Part shown: in pieces, positions 41,546 to 51,720 of the stretch
How positions within the stretch are numbered: the first letter of the stretch is position 1
Layout: each line of letters starts with the position of its first letter
DNA from: Prorocentrum cordatum
Lineage: Eukaryota; Sar; Dinophyceae; Prorocentrales; Prorocentraceae
DNA: 64,000 bases
Reading direction: 5' to 3'
Assembly (NCBI GenBank): GCA_963575745.1
Contig: CAUYUJ010010446.1
Location: 623,089 to 687,088, forward strand
Program-made: the position numbers and the translations under genes
Notes under the pieces: generated by a model
What the model was told of the DNA's origin: nothing
Databases searched by the model: none
The model's input: only the letters and a program-made list of their open reading frames with translations

Positions 41546-41735
41546 TCGCACCCCCGTGGAATGTTTCGTGGGGTGTCTGGTTGAGTGGTTGCCTGTTCGT
41601 GGGGTGTCTCGTGGAATGTTTCACGGGGTGTCTCGTGGAATGTTTCGTGAGGTGTCTCGTGGGTTGTTTCGTGAGGTGTCTCCTGGGATGTTTCGCGGGG
41701 TGTCTCGTGGGATGTTTCGTGAGGTGTCGCCCAGT
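41546..41735 (+). repeat. 24-bp repeat block E1
   Basis: About seven copies of GTGGAATGTTTCGTGAGGTG plus TCTC, with GGGATG and GGGGTG variants. The unit is eight codons (GMFREVSR-like) but there is no start context. Confidence 0.93.
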
Positions 41736-42052
41736 TGGATATCGTGAAAACGTGACCATGCTGCACATGTCTATATCCCTTTCCGGGTTCGTGGGTCCAT
41801 CATGTTCCCGGAAAGGGCACGAGCCCAGGGTTCTCTTTTACTAGGTAAACCTGTCCCCCGGTGCCTGCTTGAAGGAGGCCGGCGAATTTTTTCCCTGATA
41901 AATAACGAGCCGGCGAATTGCCGGCGAATTTTTTCCCTGATAAATAACGAGCCGGCGAATTGCCGGCGAATTTTTCCCATGATAAATAACGAGCCGGGCG
42001 AATTAAAATTTGTACGATTTCCTGGAATTTTGGCAGGATGTCTCGAGCGAAA
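41736..42052 (+). repeat. Spacer module H with hairpin and CTGATAAATAACGAG triplet
   Basis: Runs from CCCAGTTGGATATCGTGAAA through TATATCCCTTTCCGGG, the hairpin, CCCAGGGTTCTC and GTCCCCCGGTGCCTGCTTGA. Three ~43-bp copies of GCCGGCGAATT..CTGATAAATAACGAG follow, then one TGGCAGGATGTCTCGAGCGA. Confidence 0.92.
41777..41817 (+). other. Perfect 11-bp inverted repeat (hairpin)
   Basis: CCCTTTCCGGG and CCCGGAAAGGG flank a 19-nt loop (TTCGTGGGTCCATCATGTT). It occurs again at 43239-43279. In other module copies only one arm or a mutated arm is present. Confidence 0.85.
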
Positions 42053-43020
42053 TGCACGACCCCACCCTAGCACGACCATACCCCAGCACGACCACACCCC
42101 AGCACGACCAGACCCCAGCACGACCCCACCCCAGCACGACCCCACCCCAGCACGACCATACCCCAGCACGACCACACCCCAGCACGACCCGACCCCAGCA
42201 CGACCCTACCCCAGCAAGACCACACCCCAGCACGACCACACCCCAGCACGACCTCACCACAGCACGACCACACCCCAGCACGACCACGCTTCAGCACGAC
42301 CACGCCCCAGCACGACCACGCCCCAGCACGACCACCCCCCAGCACGACCACCCCCCCAGCACGACCACCCCCGAGCACGACCACCCCCCAGCACGACCAC
42401 ACCCCAGCACGACCACTCCCCAGCACGACCACACCCCAGCACGACCACACCCCAGCACGACCACACCCCAGCACGACCACACCCCAGCACGACCACACCC
42501 CAGCACGACCCGATCGATAAATCACAGGGTGCGGACCACCCCAGCACGACCACACCCCAGCACGACCCCACCCCAGCACGACCACACCCCAGCACAACCA
42601 CGCCCCAGCACGACCACACCCCAGCACGACCACACCCCAGCACGACCACACCCCAGCACGACCCCACCCCAGCACGACCCCACCCTAGCACGACCACTCC
42701 CCAGCACGACCACACCCCAGAACGACCACACCCCAGCACGACCCCACCCAAGCACGACCCCACCCCAGCACGACCACACCCCAGCAGGACCACACCCCAG
42801 CACGACCACATCCCAGCAGGACCCCACCGCAGCACGACCACACCCCAGCACGACCACGCCCCAGCACGACCACGCCCCAGCACGACCACGCCCCAGCACG
42901 ACCACGCCCCAGCACGACCACCCCCCAGCACGACCACCCTCCCAGCCGTTCACCCCCCAGCACGACCACCCCCCAGCACGACCACACCCCAGCACGAACA
43001 CTCCCCAGCACGACCACACC
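42053..43020 (+). repeat. 16-bp satellite block S2
   Basis: About 59 copies of the CCAGCACGACCACACC unit. GATCGATAAATCACAGGG sits at 42512. Its right end has CCACCCCCC-rich variants and then the CGCCTTGGTTGAGTGG junction to the E block. Confidence 0.96.
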
Positions 43021-43200
43021 GCCTTGGTTGAGTGGTTGCCTGTCGTCGTGGAATGTTTCGTGGGGTGTCTCGTGGAATGTTTCGCGGGGTGTCTCGTGGA
43101 ATGTTTCGTGAGGTGTATCGTGGAATGTTTCGTGGGGTGTCTCGTGGGATGTTTCGTGAAGTGTCTCGTGGGATGTTTCGTGAGGTGTTGCCCAGTTGGG
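43021..43200 (+). repeat. 24-bp repeat block E2
   Basis: Begins CCTTGGTTGAGTGGTTGCCT, then about six GTGGAATGTTTCGTGGGGTG units. Same organisation as E1. Confidence 0.93.
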
Positions 43201-43667
43201 TATCGTGAAAAACGTTTCCATGCTCCACATGTCTATATCCCTTTCCGGGTTCGTGGGTCCATCATGTTCCCGGAAAGGGCAAAGGCCCAGGGTTCTCTTT
43301 TAGTTGGTTTCCCCCCGGTTTTGACGGCTGTAGGGCCGGCAAATTTCTTTTGCGATAAATAACGAGGTCGCGTAGGGCCGGCGAATTAAAAATTGAGGAT
43401 GTCCCTAGCGAAACGCTTGTTTTTCAGAATTTGTTGAGGATGTCTCGAGCGGAACGCTGGTTTTGCAGAGTTGGGGATGTCTCGAGCGAAACGCGTGTTT
43501 TCAGAATTTGTTGAGGATGTCTCGAGCGAAACGCTGGTTTTGCAGAGCCGACCGCGACACGGAAAAGCGCTCCTCGCGCAGGAATTCCGAGGATGTCTCG
43601 ACAAATTCGTTTGTTTTTGTGCGATTTCCTGGAATTTTGGCAGGATGTCTCGAGCGAAATGCACGAC
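43201..43667 (+). repeat. Modules H and G, with second hairpin copy
   Basis: The hairpin at 43239-43279 is followed by a shortened CCCCCCGGTTTTGACGGCTG variant (also at 53716), GATAAATAACGAGGTCG, and then four AGGATGTC(C/T)C(T/G)AGCG(A/G)AACG motifs at about 36-70 bp spacing. A GCCGACCGCGACACGGAAAA segment follows. Confidence 0.9.
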
Positions 43668-43900
43668 CCCACCCTAGCACGACCATACCCCAGCACGACC
43701 ACACCCCAGCACGACCAGACCCCAGCACGACCCCACCCCAGCACGATCCCACCCCAGCACGACCATACCCCAGCACGACCACACCCCAGCACGACCCGAC
43801 CCCAGCACGACCCTACCCCAGCAAGACCACACCCCAGCACGACCACACCCCAGCACGACCTCACCACAGCACGACCACACCCCAGCACGACCACGCCCCA
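43668..43900 (+). repeat. 16-bp satellite block S3, interrupted by gap
   Basis: Nearly identical in variant order to the start of block S2 (for example CAGACCCCAGC, then the TACCCCAGCAAGACC variant), so S2 and S3 arose by a recent segmental duplication. Ends at the N run. Confidence 0.95.
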
Positions 43901-44000
43901 NNNNNNNNNNNNNNNNNNNNNNNNNNNNNNNNNNNNNNNNNNNNNNNNNNNNNNNNNNNNNNNNNNNNNNNNNNNNNNNNNNNNNNNNNNNNNNNNNNNN
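43901..44000. other. Assembly gap (100 N)
   Basis: Exactly 100 N, the usual placeholder for a scaffold gap of unknown size, inside the repeat array. Confidence 1.
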
Positions 44001-44452
44001 GCCGCGCCGAAGGAATTTCGATGATGTATCGACTAATTCCTTTGTTTTCCCGGAAAGGAGGGCGCCGGCCCAGGGTTCTCTTTAGTTGGTAAACCTAATC
44101 CCCCGGTGCCAACTTGAAGGAGGCCGGCGAATTTTTTCCCTGATAAATATCGAGGTCGAAGGAGGCCGGCGAATTAAAATTTGAGGATGTCTCGAGCGAA
44201 ACGCTTGTTTTTGAAAGCCCGATCGATAAATCACAGGGTGCGGGCCACTTTTTCGTGTGTTGAGGATGTCTCGAGCGAAACGCTTGCTCCGCAGAGTTTG
44301 CCGAGGATGTCTCGAGCGAAACGCTTGTTTTGCAGAGCCGACCGCGACGCGGAAAAGCGCCCCGCGCGAAGGAATTTCGATGATGTCTCGACTAATTCGT
44401 TTGTTTTTGTACGATTTCCTAGAATTTTGGCAGGATGTCTCGAGCGAAATGC
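44001..44452 (+). repeat. Modules H and G right of the gap
   Basis: Starts mid-module (GCCGCGCCGAAGGAATTTCG), then TTTTCCCGGAAAGGAGGGCG, GGTTCTCTTTAGTTGG, two GGAGGCCGGCGAATT copies, AGGATGTCTCGAGCGAAACG, GATCGATAAATCACAGGG (44221), two more AGGATGTCTC motifs and GCCGACCGCGACGCGGAAAA. Confidence 0.9.
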
Positions 44453-45150
44453 ACGACCCCACCCTAGCACGACCATACCCCAGCACGACCACACCCCAGC
44501 ACGACCAGACCCCAGCACGACCACCCCAGCACGACCCCACCCCAGCACGACCATACCCCAGCACGACCACACCCCAGCACGACCCGACCCCAGCACGACC
44601 CTACCCCAGCAAGACCACCCCCCAGCACGACCACACCCCAGCACGACCACACCCCAGCACGACCCCACCCCAGCACGACCACGCCCCAGCACGACCACGC
44701 CCCAGCACGACCACGCCCCAGCACGACCACCTCCCAGCACGACCACACCCCCAGCACGACCACCCCCCAGCACGACCACCCCCCAGCACGACCACACCCC
44801 AGCACGACCACTCCCCAGCACGACCACACCCCAGCACGACCACACCCCAGCACGACCACACCCCAGCACGACCACACCCCAGCACGACCCCACCCCAGCA
44901 CGACCCCACCCCAGCACGACCCCACCCTAGCAAGACCACACCCCAGCACGACCACACCCCAGCACGACCTCACCACAGCACGACCACACCCCAGCACGAC
45001 CACGCCCCAGCAAGACCACGCCCCAGCACGACCACGCCCCAGCACAACCACCCCCCAGCACGACCACCCCCCCAGCACGACCACACCCCAGCACGACCAC
45101 CCCCAGCACGACCACACCCCAGCACGACCACTCCCCAGCACGACCACACC
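44453..45150 (+). repeat. 16-bp satellite block S4
   Basis: About 43 copies of CCAGCACGACCACACC, with the same variant order at its start as S2 and S3. Confidence 0.96.
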
Positions 45151-45461
45151 GCCTTGGTTGAGTGGTTGCCTGTCGTCGTGGAATGTTTCGTGGGGTGTCT
45201 CGTGGAATGTTTCGTGGGGTGTCTCGTGGAATGTTTCGCGGGGTGTCTCGTGGAATGTTTCGTGAGGTGTCTCGCGGAATGTTTCGTGAGGTGTCTCGTG
45301 GGATGTTTCGTGAGGTGTCTCGTGGGATGTTTCGTGAGTTGTTGCCCCGTTGGGTATCGTGAAAACGTGCCCATGCTCCACAGTCTATATCCCTTTTCCG
45401 GGCTTCGTGGGTCATCAGTTGTACGATTTCCTGGAATTTTGGCAGGATGTCTCGAGCGAAA
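45151..45461 (+). repeat. 24-bp block E3 plus short H/G remnants
   Basis: Starts CCTTGGTTGAGTGGTTGCCT. About eight GTGGAATGTTTCGTG-type units follow to 45340, then GTTGGGTATCGTGAAAACGT, a diverged hairpin region (TCCCTTTTCCGGGCTTCGTG, right arm missing) and TGGCAGGATGTCTCGAGCGA. Confidence 0.9.
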
Positions 45462-46420
45462 GCACGACCCCACCCTAGCACGGACAATACCCCAGCACGA
45501 CACACCCCAGCACGACCAGACCCAGGCACGACCCCACCCCAGCACGACCCACCCCAGCACGACCATACCCCAGCAAGACACACCCCAGCACGACCCGACC
45601 CCAGCACGACCATACCCCAGCAAGACCACCACCCAGCACGACCACACCCCAGCACGACTCCCACAGCACGACCACACCCCAGCACGACCAAGCCCCCCAG
45701 CACGACCACGCCCCAGCACGACCACGCCCCAGCACGACCACACCCCAGCACGACCACACCCCAGCACGACCACGCCCCAGCACGACCACGCCCCAGCACG
45801 ACCACACCCCAGCACGACCACACCCCAGCACGAACACACCCCAGCACGACCACACCCCAGCACGACCACACCCCAGCACGACCACACCCCAGCACGACCC
45901 GATCGATAAATCACAGGGTGCGGAGCACCCCAGCTCGAACCCACCCCAGCACGACCCCACCCCAGCACGACCCCACCCCAGCACGACCACGCCCCAGCAT
46001 GACCACACCCCAGCACGACCACACCCCAGCACGACCACTCCCCAGCACGACCCCACCCCAGCACGACCCCACCCTAGCACGACCACACCCCAGCACGACC
46101 ACACCCCAGCACGACCCCACCCCAGCACGATCACACCCCAGCACGACCCCACCCAAGCAAGACCACACCCCAGCACGACCGCACCCCAGCACGACCTTAC
46201 ACAGCACGAGCACGACCACGCCCCAGCACGACCACGCCCCAGCACGACCACGCCCCAGCACGACCACGCCCCAGCACGACCACGCCCCAGCACGACCACG
46301 CCCCAGCACGACCACCCCCCAGCACGACCACCCCCCCAGCACGACCACCCCCAGCACGACCACCCCCCAGCACGAGCACGACCACCCCAGCACGACCACT
46401 CCCCAGCACGACCACACCGC
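45462..46420 (+). repeat. 16-bp satellite block S5
   Basis: About 59 copies, with GATCGATAAATCACAGGG at 45901. Single-base deletions are more frequent at its start than in S2-S4. Confidence 0.95.
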
Positions 46421-46782
46421 CTTGGTTGAGTGGTTGCCTGTCGTCGTGGAATGTTTCGTGGGGTGTCTCGTGGAATGTTTCGTGGGTGTCTCGTGGAATG
46501 TTTCGTGAGGTGTCTCGTGGGATGTTTCGTGAGGTGTTGCCCAGTTGGGTATCATGAAAACGTGTCCATGCTCCACATGTCTATATCCCTTTCCGGGTTC
46601 GTGGGTCCATCATGTTTTAGTATGTAAACATAGTCCCCCGTGCCCAACTTGAAGGAGGCCGGCGGATTCTTTCCCTGATAAATATCGAGGTCGAAGGAGG
46701 CCGGCGGATTAAAATTTGAGGATGTCTCAGGCGAAACGCTTGTTTTTGAAATCCCGATCGATAAATCACAGGGTGCGGGCCG
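46421..46782 (+). repeat. 24-bp block E4 plus H/G spacer
   Basis: Short E block (about four units), CCCAGTTGGGTATCATGAAA, TATATCCCTTTCCGGG with the right hairpin arm lost, GGAGGCCGGCGGATT twice, AGGATGTCTCAGGCGAAACG and GATCGATAAATCACAGGG (46756). Confidence 0.9.
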
Positions 46783-47440
46783 CCTCAGCACGACCACACC
46801 CCAGCACGACCATGCCCCAGCACGACCACACCCCAGCACGACCCCGCCCCAGCACGACCCCACCCCAGCACGACCACGCCCCAGCACGACCACACCCCAG
46901 CACGACCACACCCCAGCACGACCACACCCCAGCACGACCCCACCCCAGCACGAGCCCACCCCAGCACGACCACACCCCAGCACGACCACACCCCAGCACG
47001 ACCCCACCCAAGCACGACCACACCCCAGCACGACCACGCCCCAGCACGACCACTCCCCAGCACGACCCCGCCCCAGCACGAGCCCACCCCAGCACGACCA
47101 CACCCCAGCACGACCTCACCACAGCGCGACCCCACCCAAGCACGACCCCACCCCAGCAAGACCACACCCCAGCACGACCACACCCCAGCACGACCTCACC
47201 ACAGCGCGACCTCACCACAGCACGACCACACCCCAGCACGACCACGCCCCAGCACGACCACGCCCCAGCACGACACGACCACCCCCCAGCACGGCCACCC
47301 CATCAGCACGACCACCCCCCCAGCACGACCACACCCCAGCACCACCACACCCCAGCACGACCACACCCCAGCACGACCACTCCTCAGCACGACCACACCC
47401 CAGCACGACCACACCACAGCACGACCACACCCAGTCGCAC
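46783..47440 (+). repeat. 16-bp satellite block S6
   Basis: About 41 copies of the unit, more heterogeneous than the others (CGAGCCCACC, CAGCGCGACC and CCCCATCAGC variants). Confidence 0.95.
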
Positions 47441-47735
47441 TCCGTGGAATGTTTCGTGGGGTGTCTCGTGGAATGCCGTCGTCGTCCTCGTCCGCGATGT
47501 GCTTTGGTTGAGTGGTTGCCTGTTCGTGGGGTGTCTCGTGGAATGTTTCGCGGGGTGTCGCGTGGAATGTTTCGTGAGGTGTCTCGTGGAATGTTTCGTG
47601 AGGTGTCTCGTGGGATGTTTCGCGGAGTGTCTCGTGGGATGTTTCTTGAGGTGTCGCCCAGTTGGGTATCGTGAAAACGTGACCGTGCTCCACATGTCTA
47701 TATCCCTTTCTGGGTTCGTGGGTCCATCATGTTCA
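47441..47735 (+). repeat. 24-bp block E5 and terminal spacer
   Basis: E units with an inserted CCGTCGTCGTCCTCGTCCGC segment, then GTTGGGTATCGTGAAAACGT and TATATCCCTTTCTGGGTTCG, with the left hairpin arm mutated. Marks the right end of the composite array. Confidence 0.9.
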
Positions 47736-47985
47736 AAATGCGTCTCTCGCCTTAACGCCGCGCGCATTCGCTTTAAATTCGCCTTACGAAGGACCCAATC
47801 ATACGCAGCTGCGCGTGCCGCGAGGGAGGTGGCCCACGCGGTATCGCCCCTGCTCCCATAAGCAACGCGGGCCACGAAACGCGTGAGGGGCGCGCCGACA
47901 TGAGTAGGGCGGACGCATGCGGACGGCGCCACTGGGGTCTTCCGTGGATTTCAAAGAAGGTTGCGCTCGCGCTCTTGCAACTTTT
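47736..47985. other. Junction sequence with one unit of the ~80-bp family
   Basis: CAAAATGCGTCTCTCGCCTT, AACGCCGCGCGCATTCGCTT belongs to the family at 49286-50345. Just after it, ACGAAGGACCCAATCATACG is the reverse complement of a segment near 3930-3965. No gene seen. Confidence 0.5.
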
Positions 47986-48870
47986 TCCCGGAAAGGGCGC
48001 CGGCCCAGGGTTCTCCTTTAGTTGGTTTACCCCCGGTTTTGACCCGAAGAGGGCCGGCGAAATTATTCTGCGTAAATGACGAAGCAAAGTGCTGATTTCC
48101 AGTCAAAAAACTACGTTTCGCGCGTGCCCGCTCGAGGAAAGTGCGCCCCCCATCTCGGGTCCTCGATAAAAAACAGGGTCCGCAGACGTGCGGAACGTTT
48201 TTCGCAACATCCTCGACAAATAACAGGGTCTGGAGCCCCGACCGCGACGCGGAAAAGCGCCCCGCGCGCAGGAATTCCGAGGATGTCTCGCGCGTGCCGC
48301 GTCCCGCGAGCAGGAATTTTGAGGATATCTCGACTAATTCGCTTGTTTTGCTAGGATTTCTTAAAATTTTGGCAGGATGTCTCGAGCGAAACGCTTCTTT
48401 TACATAGTTTGTTGAGGATGTCTCGAAGGAAACGCTGGTTTTGCAAAATTTGGGGATGATGTCTCGAGCGGGGGCTTCGTGGGGGAGCAGAATTCAGAGG
48501 ATGTCTCAGGCGAAATGCTTGTTTTCGTGTCCGGCTCGCAGGGATTCCAAGGATGTCTCGCGCGTGCCGCGTCCCGCGCGCAGGAATTTTGAGGATGTCT
48601 CGACTAATTCGTATGTTTTGCCAGGATGTCCTTGGATTTTTACCGGATGTCTCGAGCGAAACGCTTCTTGCTCATAATTTGTTGAGGATGTCTCGTGCGA
48701 AACGCTGGTTTTGCAAACTTGGGGGATGTCTCGAGCGGGGGCCTCGTGGGGGGCCAGAATTCAGAGGATGTCTCAGGCGAAATGTTTGTTTTCACGTCCC
48801 GCTCGCAGGAATTCCGGGGATGTCTCGCGCGTGCCACGTCCCGCGCGCAGGAATTTTGAGGATGTCCCGT
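47986..48870 (+). repeat. AGGATGTCTC-based ~270-bp higher-order repeat
   Basis: A diverged H start (TTTTCCCGGAAAGGGCGCCG, GGTTCTCCTTTAGTTGG) leads to a block where CGCGCGTGCCGCGTCCCGCG recurs near 48287 and 48558, and a CGCGCGTGCCACGTCCCGCG variant at 48827. Spacing is about 270 bp. Each unit carries six or seven AGGATGTCTCG-type motifs with different tails (AACGCTTCTTTT, GGGGGC(T/C)TCGTGGGGG, AAATG(C/T)TTGTTTTC). Confidence 0.9.
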
Positions 48871-48990
48871 AGCGCGTCCCCTTGGCACGTCCTACGGTGC
48901 GACCCCATGGCACGTCCCTTGGCACGTCGCCTGGCGCGTCCCTTGGGACGTTTCGCGGCGCGTCCTCCTGGCATGTCCCCCTGTCAATTA
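48871..48990 (+). repeat. ~16-bp repeat, GCGTCCCTTGGCACGT type
   Basis: Seven imperfect copies of (G/C)CGTCCCTTGGCACGT. Confidence 0.8.
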
Positions 48991-48999
48991 GCTCTGGGG

Positions 49000-49285
49000 C
49001 AGCTACTATGTGTTCAGGCAGCTCGAGCTTCAGATCCAGATCAGTTCGGTCAGGACTCGGATGCAAAGGAAGACTCGATCCACGACGCTATAGAGCACAA
49101 CCGCGGCATGGCACATCGCAATTCAGCACGGTGCAGCACAGCACAGCCCTCGGCACGGTACATCAAGATCGATACAATCAGCATTGCACTTGCCCGTCAC
49201 CCAATCAGGTGTCTTTGAAAACGCTGCCATGCGTTACATTTCTACATTCCTTTCCGGGTTCGTGGGTCGATCATGTTACCACTTG
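49000..49285 (+). repeat. Dispersed ~290-bp element P, copy 1
   Basis: GTTCAGGCAGCTCGAGCTTC, AGATCCAGATCAGTTCGGTC, then CAATTCAGCACGGTGCAGCA and CCTTTCCGGGTTCGTGGGTC match 55705-55995 over the full length with scattered substitutions and small indels. The 3' part is also shared with the satellite hairpin module. Confidence 0.82.
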
Positions 49286-50345
49286 CGAGCCTGAAACTTC
49301 AAAACTGACAACCGTTTCACAGATGCCGGACGGGCCGCTTCCAAAATGTGGCTCTCGCCCGAACGCCGCGCACATTCGTTTTGGAAGCCTGCAAGAGCTT
49401 CACGGATGGAGGGCGGTCTGCATTCAAAATGTGACTTTCGCCTTAGCGCCGCGCGCATTCGTTTTAAAATGTATTAGCGCGGATGCAGGGCGGTCTTTGT
49501 TCAAAATGGAACTCTCGCCGTAGCGCCGAGCATAATCGTATCGAACGTTTGGTTTTGACAGATTAAAGGCGGGTGGTTCCCACGATGGTACCCTCACCTT
49601 AGCACAGCGCACATTCGTTGTAACAGGTTGCAAGAGCTTCACGGATTGAGGCCGGGTCCTTGTCAAAATGTGGCCCTCGCGCAACAATTTCAAGCATGTG
49701 CTACAATTCCATTGGTTTTCACGGTTAACGTATCAGGAAACATGTTTGGTACAACTCAGGACTGCCAGGGCGCAGCCGTTACGTTGATTCGCGGTGTTGA
49801 ACTCCCAGGAATTGTGTTTTTGGCACGATTTAGGATCGTCAAAACGCAACAATCAGGTTGTTCCTCAATGTCGGCACCCCGAGGCCGGTCGAAAGGGCCG
49901 GCCGGGCGATTCGCCTGAGACTTCCTCATCACGGATGACAGCTTCATGGGTGGAGGGCAGATTGTTTTCAACGTGTGTGCTTCGCCTGAGCGCCACGCAC
50001 ATTTGTGTTGAAAGTTTGCACGGAATGCAAGTTTCGCCGTAGAGCCACGCACATTCGTCGAACAATAAAGCAAACACTTCGCGGACGGAGGGCGGTCCTT
50101 TTTCAAAATGTGGCTCTCGCCCCAGCGCCGCGCACATTCGTGTAAGAATGTATACCACTTTCAGGGATTCTCATGGCTACCGTCCCATAGTTGTGCTTTG
50201 GCACGACCTCGGTTTCCAAGGGCGCAAAAGCTGTTATGATTCGCGGCACTGAAGTCACAGGAACGGTGCCCTGGCACGACTCAAGATCGCCACGACGCAA
50301 CAGTAACGCTGATTAGCGGCGTTGAAATTCGTTTTTGCTGTCGCA
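49286..50345 (+). repeat. ~80-bp degenerate repeat family with interspersed second motif
   Basis: CTCTCGCC(C/T)(G/T)A(A/G)CGCCGCGC then (A/G)CATTCGT recurs near 49351, 49435, 49512, 49593, 49980, 50033 and 50114. A second motif, GATTCGCGG(C/T)GTTGAA(C/G)TC followed by TTGGCACGA and ATCG(T/C)CA, recurs near 49788 and 50238, with a partial copy near 50313. Both motifs reappear together at 62655-62870. Confidence 0.75.
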
Positions 50346-50567
50346 ATTCAAGACTTCCAAACGGTTGTCTGCCAACGGGGCACTCCCGTTAGTGAAAATG
50401 AATCCTTTTTAGGGGCATGCGCGAAGGGAACTTGGAAGGCGGGTCTATTGCAAAAAATCGATGACGACTCTTGGGTTTACGGCGGTCTTCCCCCCCCATC
50501 TTCCTCCACTCTTTTTCTTTCTAAGTAGCTCCTCCACGTCGCGCCCCGAAGCCGATCGGAAAGGCGT
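50346..50567. other. Unrecognised sequence
   Basis: No gene. The right part (50505-50560) resembles 40461-40515. Confidence 0.35.
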
Positions 50568-50584
50568 TCCCAATATATATATAT

Positions 50585-50620
<36 letters not shown>

Positions 50621-50622
50621 AG
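50568..50622. repeat. (TA)n microsatellite
   Basis: Two TA runs separated by a single phase change (ATAATA). It is followed by AAGAGAG. Confidence 0.95.
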
Positions 50623-50639
50623 AGAGCGTGATCCACCGC

Positions 50640-50792
50640 CGCTTTACTGTGGAAAATTCCCCCCCCTTTTCCTCCGGAGCCCGGGGCCCCCCCCCCCCCC
50701 CTCCGAAAATCACCCCTCCTGCTGGAACCCTCCCCCCCCCCCCCCCCCTCCCCCCCCGGCACCCCCCCCTCCCCTACCCCCCCCTCCCCTTC
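50640..50792. repeat. Poly-C-rich region
   Basis: Long C runs (for example 50689-50702 and 50732-50757) with short separators. Confidence 0.85.
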
Positions 50793-50890
50793 GAAAGCCG
50801 GGGGGGGTCACTGCTGGTTCGAACACCCCCCCCCCCGCCCTCGAAAACCGGAGGGGGGGTCACTACGGTTCGAGCGCCTCCCCACCTCCC
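50793..50890 (-). repeat. CCGGTTTTCGA repeat, inverted copies
   Basis: TCGAAAGCCGGGGGGGGTCA then GGTTCGAACA, and TCGAAAACCGGAGGGGGGGT then CACTACGGTTCGAGCG, are reverse complements of the repeat at 51506-51720. Confidence 0.8.
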
Positions 50891-50929
50891 CCTCGCCGCC
50901 AGCATACGACTCCCTACCACCGTCCGCAC

Positions 50930-51505
50930 CACATCCCTCACTGTTGTCAAGCACCATTGTCCTCACCACCACTGTCCCGACTGGTTCCACCACCGTCCCT
51001 ACTGTCCCCACCAGTGCCCCCACCACTTCTGCACTGTCCCCACTGTCCCCACCACTGTTCCCACCACGGTTCCACTCTCCCCACTTTCTCCACGACCCCA
51101 ACCACTGCCCGACTATCCCCAGTGTCCACACTATCCCACTGACTCCTCTGCTGTCCCACTGAGCTGTCCCACTGTTCCCACCACTGTCCCCACCACTGTC
51201 CCCACCACTGTCCCCACTGTACCTCTGTCCCACCGCCGTCCTCGCCACCGCCTTCACCACTGTCCCCACCACCACTGTACCCTCCACTGTCCCACTGTTT
51301 CCACCACGTTCCCACTGCCCCCGCACAACTGTCCCCACCACCACCGTCCCCACCATTGTCCCACTGTTCCCACTGTTCCCACAATTGTCCGCACCACTGT
51401 CCCCACCACTACCGTCCCCACCACTGTTCCACTGTCCCCACCACTGTCCCGCTGTCCCCTCACCGCTGTCCCCACCACCACCGCCCCCACCCCTGTCCGC
51501 ACCCC
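50930..51505 (+). repeat. Degenerate ACTGTCCCCACC array
   Basis: Around 40 loose copies of (C/A)CACTGTCCCCAC, 12-15 bp, with TTCC and GTCCC variants. Confidence 0.88.
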
Positions 51506-51720
51506 TCCGCGGTTTTCGAAGGGGGGGGGTTCGAACCGGTAGCGACCCCCTCCGGTTTTCGAAGGGGGGGGGTTCGAACTGGTAGTGACCCCCTGACCCC
51601 CCCACCGTTTTCATGATGGACTGGGGGGGGGGTTCGAACCGGCAGTGACCCCCCCCAGTTTTCCGGAAACGGGGGGTAGGGGTTCTAACCGGTAGTGACC
51701 CCCCCCGGTTTTCCGCTAGC
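51506..51720 (+). repeat. ~48-bp repeat, GGTTCGAACCGGTAGTGACC type
   Basis: Four copies of GTTTTCGAAGGGGGGGGGTT-like start and CGAACCGGTAGTGACCCCC. They face the inverted copies at 50793-50890 across the ACTGTCCCC array. Confidence 0.85.

Noticed and set aside
41028-47245. Very long open frames (up to 550 codons) in the 16-bp arrays, rich in VVVLGCGRAGVWSCWG or HPSTTTPQHD
   Set aside because: The 16-bp unit has no stop in most frames of either strand, so length is a property of the repeat. No unique domain, no start context, and similar frames overlap in several registers.
41546-47665. 24-bp E units as a protein repeat (GMFRGVSR)
   Set aside because: The unit is eight codons long but has no recognised protein family, start or flanking domain. 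Units of 23 and 25 bp also occur.
40603-48870. CRISPR array
   Set aside because: Repeats are directly tandem or modular, without unique spacers of uniform length, and there are no cas genes. The genome appears eukaryotic.
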